Part shown: positions 1-9,125 of the stretch, piece after piece | How positions within the stretch are numbered: the first letter of the stretch is position 1 | Layout: every line of letters begins with the position of its first letter | NCBI RefSeq assembly: GCF_047123815.1 | Contig: NZ_CP138920.1 | Location: forward strand, 1,922,001-1,986,000 | Length of the DNA stretch: 64,000 nt | Source of the DNA: Maricaulis sp017643475 | GTDB taxonomy: Bacteria > Pseudomonadota > Alphaproteobacteria > Caulobacterales > Maricaulaceae | Direction: 5' to 3' | Program-made: the position numbers and the translations under genes | The notes under the pieces: generated by a model | What the model was told of the DNA's origin: nothing | The model's input: the letters and a program-made list of their open reading frames with translations, nothing else | The model's database searches: none

Positions 1-1
1 G

Positions 2-832
2 ATCACCGAGATCAGGACCTGGGTGCGCGATCCCTATGCGATCTATGCGCGGCATGTCCTGGGGCTGCGCCCGCTCGACCCGCCGGACATGGTGCCGGGT
101 CCGCGTGAACGCGGCACGGCGCTGCACGCGGTTCTGGAAACGGCAATGGAGACGTGGCGCAAGGCGTTGCCGGAGGATGCGGTTGCGCAATTGCTGGATC
201 TCGCCGCGCAGGAATTGCGAAAGACAGGGATTGGCGAACAGGCGCTGGATATCGAGCTGAGGCGTTTTGCCCGGGCGGCCGAGTGGATTGTGCAATGGGA
301 AACGCAGCGCCGGGCAGACGGTCATGCCATTGCCGCGATCGAGACACGTGGCCGGATCACGCTGGATGCTCCCGCGGGGGAATGGACCTTGCGCGGGCGT
401 GCGGACCGGATCGACAGGCGTGCCGATGGCGGACTGGACGTCATTGACTACAAGTCCGGCAATCCACCCACGGCCAAGATGATCAATGCAGGGTTTGACC
501 CGCAATTGCCGTTGACGGCCGCCATTATCGAGCAGGCCGGCGGGTTTGAAGGCCTTGGCCAGGAAGCCGTCAATGCGCTGAGCTATGTGAAAATCTCCGG
601 CGGCAGCGAGGCCGGTCGGGCGACACGGATCGATGGCAAGACGCCGGCTAGTGATATGGCGAGCAAGGCGCTGGACGATTTGTGTGACTGGATCGCGCGT
701 TTTGATGACGAGGCCGAGGCGTATCTTTCCCAGCCCCGTCGTCAGTATCGCAATGATTACGGGGATTACGACCATCTCGCCCGTCGCGGCGAGTGGGCGA
801 TCGCGCCCGGCGAGGACGGAGGCGAGAACTGA
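2..832 (+). CDS. addB: AddB double-strand break repair protein, C-terminal part (5' end cut by window)
   Basis: This is the C-terminal part of the AddB subunit of the AddAB helicase-nuclease, which processes double-strand ends for RecA loading. The frame is open from base 2, so the gene begins outside the window. The visible 276 residues hold the RecB-type PD-(D/E)XK nuclease region: a long helical stretch followed by the catalytic signature VIDYKSG (codons near 440-462) and then the QLPLTAAI segment typical of this nuclease. The stop overlaps the addA start by one base (TGATG), which indicates translational coupling. The identity is supported by the nuclease motif and by addA downstream. The helicase-like N-terminal region cannot be assessed. 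Confidence 0.93.
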   Translation: MTEIRTWVRDPYAIYARHVLGLRPLDPPDMVPGPRERGTALHAVLETAMETWRKALPEDAVAQLLDLAAQELRKTGIGEQALDIELRRFARAAEWIVQWETQRRADGHAIAAIETRGRITLDAPAGEWTLRGRADRIDRRADGGLDVIDYKSGNPPTAKMINAGFDPQLPLTAAIIEQAGGFEGLGQEAVNALSYVKISGGSEAGRATRIDGKTPASDMASKALDDLCDWIARFDDEAEAYLSQPRRQYRNDYGDYDHLARRGEWAIAPGEDGGEN

Positions 833-3800
833 TGGCCCGGTTCAATCGCGAAATCGCGGCCTCGGCCAGCCAGGCCCAGCAACGCGCCGCAGATCCTGCT
901 GTGACCGTTTTTGTGGAAGCCAATGCGGGATCCGGCAAGACGCGTGTCCTGGTTGACCGGGTGGTCAATATCCTGCTGACCGGCACCGCTCCGGATCGCA
1001 TCCTGTGTGTGACCTATACCAAGGCTGCAGCTTCGGAGATGAAGGACCGGCTGTTCGGACGTCTGGGCAAGTGGTCGGTACTGGATGACGAGGCCCTGCG
1101 GGCCGATCTGACCGAACTCGGCCAGCAAGAGCTCGACGCACGCAGTCTCGCTGCAGCCCGCCGATTGTTTGCACGCGCCCTGGAAACGCCCGGCGGGCTG
1201 AAGATCCAGACGATCCACGCGTTCTGTGAAAACCTGCTGCGCCGTTTCCCGCTGGAAGCCGGAGCCTTGCCGGGGTTTGAAACGCTGGATGATGGTGAGG
1301 CGCGCGAACTCAGCGCGCGGGCCCAGGCGGGTGCAGCCAGTGCACTTGTTACCGCTGATATCGACATCATACTGGCCACGGGTGGTGCGGATGCCTTTGC
1401 GGAACTGGCCGATTGGGCACGCAGTAATCGCGCTCGTGTCCGTCAGGTCGCTCAGGGCGGCGCTGAAGTCGTGATCGAACGTACGCGTCTGGCCCTGGAC
1501 GTGAAGCCGGACGAGACGCTGGCCAGTTGCGCGCAAGAGGCCTGGGAGGCGACGCCGGTCGAGCTCGTACGTGAGGCCGCCATTGCGCTGGAGACGAGTT
1601 CCGCCAAGGACCAGAAACAGGCTGCAAAGCTTCGCGCCGCTTTGTCAGCTCCGTATGCCCGGGCTGCGATAGAGGCTTATCTTGGCTATTTCCTGACCCA
1701 GAAGGGGGACCTGGCCAAGGATCTGACGACGGCCGCCCTTGCCAAGACCCATACCTGGCTCGACAGGCTCTACGGTGGCGAGAAGCGCGGTTATGGAACC
1801 GAGGTCGATCGCATGCTGGCCGTCCGGGATCGGATGCGTGCGATCAGCCTGGCTGAGGCCTCCGCCGCGGCAGCACGCTACACCACGGGCTATCTGGATG
1901 CGCTGGACGCAGAGATGCGCCGGCGCCGGGCGCTGGACTTTGATGATCTGATCCGGCTGGCAGGGGATTTGCTGAAGCCGGAGAACGCGTTTTCCGGATG
2001 GGTGGGTTACAAGCTGGATGGAATGCTGACCCACGCCCTAGTGGATGAGGCCCAGGACACCTCACCCCAGCAATGGGACATGCTGCGCGGTCTGACAGCA
2101 GAGTTTTTTGCGGGCGAGGGCGCGCGCGAGGATGAGCGGACGCTGTTTGTGGTCGGCGACGAGAAACAGTCGATCTATTCCTTCCAGGGCGCGGACCCGG
2201 CGATTTTCGTCAATGAAGGTGACCGCATCGAGGAGCTGACCCGTGCAACGGATCAGGCTTTCCGACGTCCGGGCCTGAATGTCTCCTTCCGATCGGCCCC
2301 GGAGATCCTGCGCGCCGTCGATATCGCCTTCGAGGTTCCGGCGGCGGCTCCGGAGACCAAATTCGTCGCAAGGCCTTTTTCACGTTATCAAAGCCATCTC
2401 GCCGCGCGTGAGGGAACACCCGGCTGTGTCGAGATCTGGCCGGCCATTCCCAAGCCGGAGATCGTGGAAGAGACCTCGATCTTTGATCCCGTGGACAGTT
2501 CCGCCAAAGGCACCTCGCGGGATTTGCTGGCAGCGCGTATCGCCGACGAGATCCATGCCCTGCTGAAGCGCGGTGATGGGGTCTGGCAGGAAGACAAGGG
2601 CGGTTTCAGACTGCGCGCTGCGCGGCCGGGCGATATCGGCATTCTGGTCGCCAAGCGGACCGGCGGGTTTGTCGAGGAGCTGATCCGGCGGCTCAAATTG
2701 CTGGGCGTGCCCGTGGCGGGTGCGGATCGCATGCTTCTGCGCGAGCAGACCGCGATCAAGGACCTGTTGGCGCTGGGGCGTTTCGCGATCAATCCGGCGG
2801 ATGACCTCGCCCTCGCCGAAGTCCTCAAATCGCCCTTCTTTGAAGCTGCGAAGGACCCGGCATCCCGTCTGGGCGATGAAGATCTGTTTGTGCTGTCCCG
2901 TGATCATCGCAGCGAGCGCCGGGGCTGGCTGTGGCGCGCCCTCATGCGCTCCGAGGCGCCGCGTCTCGCGGAAGCGCGTGCAGCGCTGCTGGACTGGCGC
3001 AATCGTTCGGACAGCGTCGGGCTGTATGAGCTTTACGCCAGCTTCCTCAATGCGCGCAGTGCAACGGGTGAAACGCGCTGGGTCCGGATGTTTGCTCGAT
3101 TGAGCGAGGAAGCGCGTGATGCGGTCGAGGAATTCCTCAATCGCGCGCTCGAATTCGATCAGGGTGAGGGCGGGTCCCTGGCCAAGTTCATTGCCCGGAT
3201 TGCCGCTGACGAAACGGCGATCAAGCGCGAACAGGACAGTGGTCATGACCAGGTCCAGATCATGACCGTGCACGCGTCCAAGGGACTGGAGCGCCCGATC
3301 ATCATCCTGCCTGATACCACGCGCTCGCCGCTGAGCGCCCGTGGCAGCCGCGTCTTTGCGAGTAGCGGCGGGGAATTGTTCTGGTCTCGAAAGAAGGATC
3401 AGGACCCGGATCTGGTGAAAGGCCTGCGCGAGGGGCAGGATGCTTTGCGCCTCGCAGAACACAAGCGCTTGCTCTACGTCGCGCTGACCCGGGCACGGGA
3501 CCGCCTGATTGTCTGTGGCTGGAAACAGGGGCATGGCAGTGCGGGTCAGATTGCCAGTGACAGCTGGTATGAATTGCTGGACCAGCGCTGGCAGGGCGAA
3601 GACTGGGTTGAGTTCGAGCAGCACCCGGATGATGCCTCGCCCGCCCGCCGTTATGGACCCGCGCCCCAGGTGGCCGAGCGCGAGCAGCGCACCGAGCACG
3701 CATCGGAAGACCTGCCAGCCTGGTGTTTCACCGATGCACCCAGCGAGGGCGCGGCATTCTCCAGTGCGACGCCGTCCTCCCTGCTGGCCGAGGGCGAGGA

Positions 3801-4344
3801 TGATCCGGAGATCTATTCCCCTCTGGGTGAGGACCGGTCCTGGCGTTTCCGCCGCGGTGAGGTGATCCACAAACTGCTCGAAACCCTGCCCGATCTTCCG
3901 CGTGAGGCTCATCGCACGGCCGCCGAGCGGTATGCAGAGGCGCAAACGGATCTGGACGAGGATACGCGCCGTGTTCTCGTGGAAGAGACTCTCGGCATTC
4001 TTGATCATGCAGAGTTCGGTGCCCTGTTCGGGCCGGGTTCGCGTGCTGAGGTCTCGCTGACGGGCGTCGTGGGCGGCCAGATCGTCCGGGGGCAGATCGA
4101 CCGTTTGCTGGTCACGGATCACGATGTTCTGATCATCGACTACAAGACCAATCGTCCGCCGCCAAAAGCTGTGGATGATGTGGCCCGTGTGTATCTGGGG
4201 CAGATGGCGTCATACCGTAACCTGCTAAGGGAAATTTACGCTGGGAAAAGAGTGCGTTGCGCCTTGTTGTGGACAGATTCTGCTGACCTGATGGAGCTGC
4301 CTGACGCCTTGCTGGACACGGTCCTGCCGGGTCAGACGGCTTGA
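832..4344 (+). CDS. addA: AddA helicase-nuclease subunit
   Basis: AddA is the UvrD-type helicase and nuclease subunit that partners AddB in recombinational repair. The 1170-residue product has Walker A AGSGKT (residues 32-37), motif II LVDEAQDTSPQQW, motif III VGDEKQSIYSFQGADP, the motif VI region LLYVALTRARDRL, and a C-terminal RecB-family nuclease signature IIDYKTNR (about residues 1101-1108). Length is normal for the family. A start 39 bases earlier is possible, but the ATG at 832 is preferred because it overlaps the addB stop and begins the conserved N-terminus. No odd features were seen. Confidence 0.97.
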   Translation: MARFNREIAASASQAQQRAADPAVTVFVEANAGSGKTRVLVDRVVNILLTGTAPDRILCVTYTKAAASEMKDRLFGRLGKWSVLDDEALRADLTELGQQELDARSLAAARRLFARALETPGGLKIQTIHAFCENLLRRFPLEAGALPGFETLDDGEARELSARAQAGAASALVTADIDIILATGGADAFAELADWARSNRARVRQVAQGGAEVVIERTRLALDVKPDETLASCAQEAWEATPVELVREAAIALETSSAKDQKQAAKLRAALSAPYARAAIEAYLGYFLTQKGDLAKDLTTAALAKTHTWLDRLYGGEKRGYGTEVDRMLAVRDRMRAISLAEASAAAARYTTGYLDALDAEMRRRRALDFDDLIRLAGDLLKPENAFSGWVGYKLDGMLTHALVDEAQDTSPQQWDMLRGLTAEFFAGEGAREDERTLFVVGDEKQSIYSFQGADPAIFVNEGDRIEELTRATDQAFRRPGLNVSFRSAPEILRAVDIAFEVPAAAPETKFVARPFSRYQSHLAAREGTPGCVEIWPAIPKPEIVEETSIFDPVDSSAKGTSRDLLAARIADEIHALLKRGDGVWQEDKGGFRLRAARPGDIGILVAKRTGGFVEELIRRLKLLGVPVAGADRMLLREQTAIKDLLALGRFAINPADDLALAEVLKSPFFEAAKDPASRLGDEDLFVLSRDHRSERRGWLWRALMRSEAPRLAEARAALLDWRNRSDSVGLYELYASFLNARSATGETRWVRMFARLSEEARDAVEEFLNRALEFDQGEGGSLAKFIARIAADETAIKREQDSGHDQVQIMTVHASKGLERPIIILPDTTRSPLSARGSRVFASSGGELFWSRKKDQDPDLVKGLREGQDALRLAEHKRLLYVALTRARDRLIVCGWKQGHGSAGQIASDSWYELLDQRWQGEDWVEFEQHPDDASPARRYGPAPQVAEREQRTEHASEDLPAWCFTDAPSEGAAFSSATPSSLLAEGEDDPEIYSPLGEDRSWRFRRGEVIHKLLETLPDLPREAHRTAAERYAEAQTDLDEDTRRVLVEETLGILDHAEFGALFGPGSRAEVSLTGVVGGQIVRGQIDRLLVTDHDVLIIDYKTNRPPPKAVDDVARVYLGQMASYRNLLREIYAGKRVRCALLWTDSADLMELPDALLDTVLPGQTA

Positions 4345-4423
4345 CGAGCGGCGCTAGGGTCCTTACCTCACGCGCCATCGAAAGAGTCCCCAAGCGACTC
4401 GTCCCGAATAAAGGAGTAAGCCC

Positions 4424-4747
4424 ATGGCGACCAAAGCGGTCAGCGATGATTCCTTCGAAACTGACGTGCTCAATGCCAGCGGTCCGGTTCTCGTGGATTT
4501 CTGGGCAGAGTGGTGCGGCCCCTGTAAGCAAATCTCTCCGGCACTGGAAGAGATCGCTTCGGAGATGGCCGGTGAGATCACCATCGCCAAGGTAAATATT
4601 GACGATCACCCGATGACGCCGGGCAAGTACGGCGTACGCGGTATCCCGACGCTGATGATCTTCAAGGACGGCCAGGTGGCCTCCACCAAGATCGGTGCCA
4701 TGGCCAAGGGCAAGATCACTGAATGGGTCAAGGAAACGCTCGCTTGA
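4424..4747 (+). CDS. trxA: Thioredoxin
   Basis: This is thioredoxin 1, a cytoplasmic disulfide reductant recycled by thioredoxin reductase. The 107-residue protein has the active site WCGPCK (residues 30-35) and the cis-proline segment GIPTLMIF. An AAGGAG ribosome binding site lies 8 bases before the ATG. The gene sits 79 bases downstream of addA, an arrangement often seen in alphaproteobacteria, and is followed by a strong terminator. Length and motifs are fully canonical. Confidence 0.98.
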   Translation: MATKAVSDDSFETDVLNASGPVLVDFWAEWCGPCKQISPALEEIASEMAGEITIAKVNIDDHPMTPGKYGVRGIPTLMIFKDGQVASTKIGAMAKGKITEWVKETLA

Positions 4748-4772
4748 GGGCGACACGTTTCTGAAATGATCA

Positions 4773-4800
4773 GGGCCGCTCGATCGAGCGGCCCTTTTTC
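4773..4800 (+). terminator. Rho-independent terminator after trxA
   Basis: A perfect inverted repeat (GGGCCGCTC at 4773-4781, GAGCGGCCC at 4786-4794) with a 4-base loop is followed by TTTTTC TTT. It ends the addB-addA-trxA unit and lies between trxA and the convergent folC, where it could also slow transcripts arriving from the minus strand. Confidence 0.92.
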
Positions 4801-4814
4801 TTTGGGTATTCTAT

Positions 4815-6176
4815 CTAGCCCGGCGTCTTGTGCGGTGGGCATCCGCCCAGGGCGAGCGCCTCACCGGCAAGGTAGAGCGATCCACCGATCAGGATGCGGG
4901 GCGTCGGGCTCTCCCGGACCGCGTCCTTCAAGGCAGGGATCAGCCCGCCGGCCGGTTCTGCGTGCAGTCCGACTTCCTTGCACAGATGCACTACATCATT
5001 GGCGTGCAGGGAGCCGCCACGACCTGCATTGAACTCCACCGCAATGAGCTTGCGGGCCAGGCCGGCAAATTGTGAGGCCCAGGCGCGGACATCCTTGTTC
5101 GGCGAGAAGCCGGCAATGATCACCAGCGGACGGTCCTCGCGTTCATCCATATCGGCAAAGGCATGGGCCAGCGCGATCGCGGCGGCTTCATTATGACCGC
5201 CATCCAGCCACAGCTCGGCCTTGGCCTTCTGCGCGATCTCGCCCAGAGGCCCGCCCGTGATTGCCTGCAGGCGTCCGGGCCAACGGGCCTGTTCGATACC
5301 CTTGGCGACGGCTTCTTCCGGCCAGTCGAGCGCAGCGGCGCAGGCCGCAGCTGCGCCGGCGTTGAGCACTTGGTGTGGTCCCAGAAGACCGGGTGCAGGC
5401 AGATCCCAGACCCGGTTCTCATCCTCATAGACCAGCCGGCCGTGTTGCGGATAGCCGCGGTAATCCTGGCCCCAGACCAGGGTCGGCGCACCGACCTTGC
5501 CAGCTTCTTCCAGCAGGGCGTCCCGCGCTTCCGGCTTCTGGTCGCCGATGATCATCGGAACACCCGGCTTGGCGATTCCGGCCTTTTCCCGGGCGATCGT
5601 TTCCAGCTCGTCGCCGAGGAAGTCCTGGTGGTCGAGGCTGACCGGGGTGACGACCGTCAGCTCCGGTTTGGTAATCACATTGGTCGCGTCGAACCGGCCA
5701 CCCAGACCCACTTCCAGGATCAGCCGGTCTGCCGGGTGCTCGCTGAACAGCAGGAAGGCGGCTGCGGTGGTGATCTCGAAAAAGGTGATCGGTTCGCCGA
5801 AATTGGCCGCTTCGGCGCGGGCAAAGGCCTCGATCAGGGCGCGGTCATCAACCGGCTTGCTGTCCAGCAGGATGCGTTCGTTGAAATTGACCAGGTGCGG
5901 GGAGGTGTAGATGTGCACACGCTCGCCCTTGGCCCGGGCCATCTCGGCCAGGAAGGCACAGGTTGAGCCTTTGCCATTGGTGCCGGCCACGTGGATGATC
6001 GGCGGCAGCTTGTCCTGCGGATTGTCGAGCGCCGTCAGCAGGCGCTGGAGGCGCCCGAGTGAGAGATCGATTTTTTTCGGGTGCAGTCGACCCAGGCGCT
6101 CAAGCGCGTCGTCAATCGCCTGACGGCGCGTGCTAATGGGAACCCCCGTCGCCGGACGCGGGGTCGGCGGGCACAT
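4815..6176 (-). CDS. folC: Bifunctional folylpolyglutamate / dihydrofolate synthase
   Basis: FolC adds glutamate to dihydropteroate and to folates in the cytoplasm. The 453-residue protein carries the Mur-ligase-type P-loop GTNGKGS (residues 65-71) after the HVA strand, the YTSPHLVNFNERI segment typical of FolC, and the LEVGLGGRFDATN motif. The chosen ATG lies 44 bases inside the end of accD. The conserved part starts near residue 18, so a later non-ATG start such as the ATT close to the accD stop is also possible. It is the last gene of the trpF-trpB-trpA-accD-folC run. Confidence 0.94.
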   Translation of the reverse strand: MCPPTPRPATGVPISTRRQAIDDALERLGRLHPKKIDLSLGRLQRLLTALDNPQDKLPPIIHVAGTNGKGSTCAFLAEMARAKGERVHIYTSPHLVNFNERILLDSKPVDDRALIEAFARAEAANFGEPITFFEITTAAAFLLFSEHPADRLILEVGLGGRFDATNVITKPELTVVTPVSLDHQDFLGDELETIAREKAGIAKPGVPMIIGDQKPEARDALLEEAGKVGAPTLVWGQDYRGYPQHGRLVYEDENRVWDLPAPGLLGPHQVLNAGAAAACAAALDWPEEAVAKGIEQARWPGRLQAITGGPLGEIAQKAKAELWLDGGHNEAAAIALAHAFADMDEREDRPLVIIAGFSPNKDVRAWASQFAGLARKLIAVEFNAGRGGSLHANDVVHLCKEVGLHAEPAGGLIPALKDAVRESPTPRILIGGSLYLAGEALALGGCPPHKTPG

Positions 6177-7083
6177 GATCAGCAGCGGGTGGGGTCAGCG
6201 CGGCAGGCGCTGACGAACCAGGTCGTTTCAGCATCACGCGTAACATGCGCGACAGTGTAGCCGGAATATCGCGGCGATGCACGACTTTGTCGACCATGCC
6301 CTTTTCCAGGAGGTATTCGGAACGCTGGAAGCCTTCCGGCAGTTTCTCGCGAATAGTCTGTTCAATCACGCGCGGTCCGGCAAAGCCGATCAGGGCACCC
6401 GGCTCGGCCAGGTGAACATCACCCAGCATGGCGTAGGAAGCGGTCACACCACCCGTCGTCGGATCGGTGAGGACCACGACATAGGGCAGGCGCTCTTCCT
6501 TGAGCATTTCAACAGCGATCGTCGTGCGCGGCATCTGCATCAGCGACAGCGCGCCTTCCTGCATGCGGGCACCACCGGCCGCGGTGAACACGACCAGCGG
6601 CGCACGGCGCTTGATGGCTTCCTCGGCCGCGCGGATGAAGCTTTCACCGGCAGCCATGCCCAGCGAACCGCCCATGAAGGCGAAGTTCTGGACCAGGACA
6701 ACCGTTTCCACGCCACCGATCTCGCCGACAGCGATCGCCATCGCGTCATCACGGCCGGTCTTCTTGCGAGCACCGGCAATACGCGAGGTATAGGGCTTGT
6801 CGTCCTTGAATTTCAGCGGATCCTTGGGGACTTCCGGCGTGTCGAGCTCGGTGTAGTCAGCGTCAAAGGTGAACTGGAAACGCCAGGCCGGGCCGATGCG
6901 CATGTGGTGACCCGCCGGGGTCACAAACAGGCCGGCTTCCAGATCCTTGTGGAAGACCATCTCGTCCGAGATCGGGCATTTGACCCACAAATTGTCGGGC
7001 GTATCCCGCTTGGAGAAGATTTTCGACATCCCCGGAGGGGTAAGCTTGGACAACCAGTTCATTTCCGCGTCCCGATCTTTCAT
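6133..7083 (-). CDS. accD: Acetyl-CoA carboxylase carboxyltransferase subunit beta
   Basis: AccD with AccA forms the carboxyltransferase that makes malonyl-CoA, the first step of fatty acid synthesis. The 316-residue protein has the crotonase-like core with the GGARMQEG and DPTTGGVTASYAM motifs. The N-terminal zinc ribbon is degraded: the positions that are two CxxC pairs in E. coli AccD read CPIS and VTPAG, so only one cysteine remains. I recall the same loss in other alphaproteobacterial AccDs, so it is probably lineage-wide. The start at 7083 lies 10 bases after trpA; a second ATG seven codons in (7062) begins the MNWL sequence seen in relatives. Confidence 0.96.
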   Translation of the reverse strand: MKDRDAEMNWLSKLTPPGMSKIFSKRDTPDNLWVKCPISDEMVFHKDLEAGLFVTPAGHHMRIGPAWRFQFTFDADYTELDTPEVPKDPLKFKDDKPYTSRIAGARKKTGRDDAMAIAVGEIGGVETVVLVQNFAFMGGSLGMAAGESFIRAAEEAIKRRAPLVVFTAAGGARMQEGALSLMQMPRTTIAVEMLKEERLPYVVVLTDPTTGGVTASYAMLGDVHLAEPGALIGFAGPRVIEQTIREKLPEGFQRSEYLLEKGMVDKVVHRRDIPATLSRMLRVMLKRPGSSAPAALTPPAADHVPADPASGDGGSH

Positions 7084-7093
7084 CGGCCTTCAC

Positions 7094-7882
7094 TCACCGT
7101 TTTGCGCCATGGGTTGCAGCAGAGAGGGATTTCACCAGCTCCACGGCAGCCTCGACACCACCTTCATTCATGGCGTCGACGATGGCGGATCCAACCACCA
7201 CAGCATCGGCGCGTTCGGCAATAGCCTTCGCCTGTTCAGGCGTGCGTACACCAAACCCGACTGCAACGGGTAAACCGCTGGCAGCCCTGACGCGTGCAAC
7301 AGCATCGCCGACCTCGGTAACAACACCGGATCCGGCGCCTGTCACGCCCGTCGTAGAAACGTAATAAACAAAACCGGACGTGTTTTCGACCACTGTTCCC
7401 AGTCGTTTGTCGTCGGTGGTGGGGGTGGCCAGACGAATGAGGGCGATACCATGCGCATTGAGCGCCGTGCGCAGCTCTTCATCCTCTTCCGGCGGAATGT
7501 CGACACAGATGAGGCCATCCACCCCGGCCTTCTCGGCGCGGCGGGCGAAATTCTCAAAGCCCATATGGTGGATCGGGTTGGCATAACCCATCAGGACGAT
7601 CGGCGTGGTGTCATTGGCCTTGCGGAACTCCGCGGCCTGGGCGAACACGCCCTGCAGCGTCATGCCGGCTGCCAGCGCTCGCAGCGCCGCGCCCTGGATG
7701 GACGCGCCATCGGCCATCGGGTCGGTAAAGGGCATGCCCAGCTCGATCACATCCGCACCGGCATCCGGCAGCGCATTGAGCAGGGCCTGGCTGTCGCCAT
7801 CCCCCGCCATCATGTAGGCGACGAAACCAGGACGGCCATAGGCGTCCAGCTCATTGAAACGTGTGGTGAGGCGGTTGGTCAT
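7094..7882 (-). CDS. trpA: Tryptophan synthase alpha chain
   Basis: TrpA cleaves indole-3-glycerol phosphate to indole, which is channelled to TrpB. The 262-residue TIM barrel shows the catalytic ELGMPFTDPMADG region, the MGYANPI segment and the loop GVTGAGSG. The frame stays open 20 codons upstream, but the ATG at 7882 is the right start: it overlaps the trpB stop by one base (TAATG) and begins the conserved N-terminus MTNRL. It is translationally coupled to trpB and followed by accD. Confidence 0.97.
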   Translation of the reverse strand: MTNRLTTRFNELDAYGRPGFVAYMMAGDGDSQALLNALPDAGADVIELGMPFTDPMADGASIQGAALRALAAGMTLQGVFAQAAEFRKANDTTPIVLMGYANPIHHMGFENFARRAEKAGVDGLICVDIPPEEDEELRTALNAHGIALIRLATPTTDDKRLGTVVENTSGFVYYVSTTGVTGAGSGVVTEVGDAVARVRAASGLPVAVGFGVRTPEQAKAIAERADAVVVGSAIVDAMNEGGVEAAVELVKSLSAATHGAKR

Positions 7883-9114
7883 TACAGGCTCACTCCCAGC
7901 ATCTCCGCCACTTGCGGGACGTCCTTGTCGCCGCGGCCACACATATTCATCAGGATGACGCCCTCGGGGCCGAGCTCTTTGGCCAGGTCGCGGACGCGGG
8001 CGAGGGCGTGGGCGGGCTCCAGGGCCGGGATAATGCCTTCCAGCTTGGTGCAGAGCTGAAACATCTCCAGCGCCTCGGTATCGGTCGCCGAGACGTATTC
8101 CGCGCGCTTGGCATCGTGCAGGAAGGCGTGTTCCGGGCCGATACCGGGATAGTCCAGACCTGCCGAGATGGAGTGAGCGTCGATGATCTGGCCGTCATCA
8201 TCCTGCAGCAGATAGGTCTTGTTGCCGTGCAGGATGCCGGGCTTGCCGCCTTTCAGGCTGGCGGCGTGTTCGCCGGTTTCGATACCGTGGCCGGCCGCCT
8301 CGACACCGATCAGGCGCACATCCTCGTCATCGATGAAGGGATGGAAAAGCCCCATCGCATTGGAGCCGCCACCGATACAGGCAACTGCCGCATCGGGGAG
8401 ACGTCCCAGCCGGTCCATGATCTGGGCGCGCGCCTCGCGACCGATAATGGACTGGAAGTCGCGCACCATGGCCGGATAGGGGTGCGGGCCCGCCACCGTG
8501 CCGATTACATAGAACGTGTCGTGCACATTGGTGACCCAGTCGCGCAGCGCTTCGTTCATGGCGTCCTTCAGCGTGCCCGTGCCCGACGACACCGGCACTA
8601 CCTCGGCGCCCAGCAATTTCATGCGGAAGACATTTGGCGCCTGGCGCTCCACATCGGTGGCGCCCATGAAGACCGTACAGGGCAGGCCGAACCGTGCGGC
8701 AACCGTTGCGGTGGCCACACCGTGCTGGCCGGCACCGGTCTCGGCGATGATACGGGTCTTGCCCATGCGCTTGGCCAGGAGGACCTGGCCCAGGCAGTTA
8801 TTGATCTTGTGGCTGCCGGTATGGTTCAGCTCGTCGCGCTTGAACCAGATTTTCGCGCCACCGAACTCCTCGGTCAGGCGTTCTGCGAAATAGATCGGGC
8901 TCGGCTTGCCGACATAGTCGCGCAGGAATTCTTCCATCTCGCGCTGGAATTCGACATCACGCTTGGCGTCCTCATAGGCCGCTTCCAGCTCGAGGATGTT
9001 CGGCATCAATGTTTCGGCGACGAAACGACCGCCGTAATCACCAAATCGGCCACGTGCATCCGGCCAGGCGGAAAGCGCATTCGGTCGGGTTTCGACAGAG
9101 GCGGTATCGCTCAT
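7882..9114 (-). CDS. trpB: Tryptophan synthase beta chain
   Basis: TrpB is the PLP-dependent subunit that condenses indole with serine to form tryptophan. The 410-residue protein has the PLP lysine in HTGSHKINN (K103), the ETGAGQHG substrate loop, and the phosphate-binding GGGSNAMG. Length is normal for the family. It lies 11 bases downstream of trpF and overlaps trpA, so the three genes form one translational block for the last steps of tryptophan synthesis. No trp leader peptide or attenuator was recognised upstream of trpF. Confidence 0.98.
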   Translation of the reverse strand: MSDTASVETRPNALSAWPDARGRFGDYGGRFVAETLMPNILELEAAYEDAKRDVEFQREMEEFLRDYVGKPSPIYFAERLTEEFGGAKIWFKRDELNHTGSHKINNCLGQVLLAKRMGKTRIIAETGAGQHGVATATVAARFGLPCTVFMGATDVERQAPNVFRMKLLGAEVVPVSSGTGTLKDAMNEALRDWVTNVHDTFYVIGTVAGPHPYPAMVRDFQSIIGREARAQIMDRLGRLPDAAVACIGGGSNAMGLFHPFIDDEDVRLIGVEAAGHGIETGEHAASLKGGKPGILHGNKTYLLQDDDGQIIDAHSISAGLDYPGIGPEHAFLHDAKRAEYVSATDTEALEMFQLCTKLEGIIPALEPAHALARVRDLAKELGPEGVILMNMCGRGDKDVPQVAEMLGVSL

Positions 9115-9125
9115 GGCTTTCTCCT

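Noticed and set aside
2380..4122. 580-codon open frame antisense to addA
   Set aside because: It is a shadow of addA: the real helicase motifs are on the plus strand, and this frame has no family-like motif or RBS. Long antisense frames are common in GC-rich DNA.
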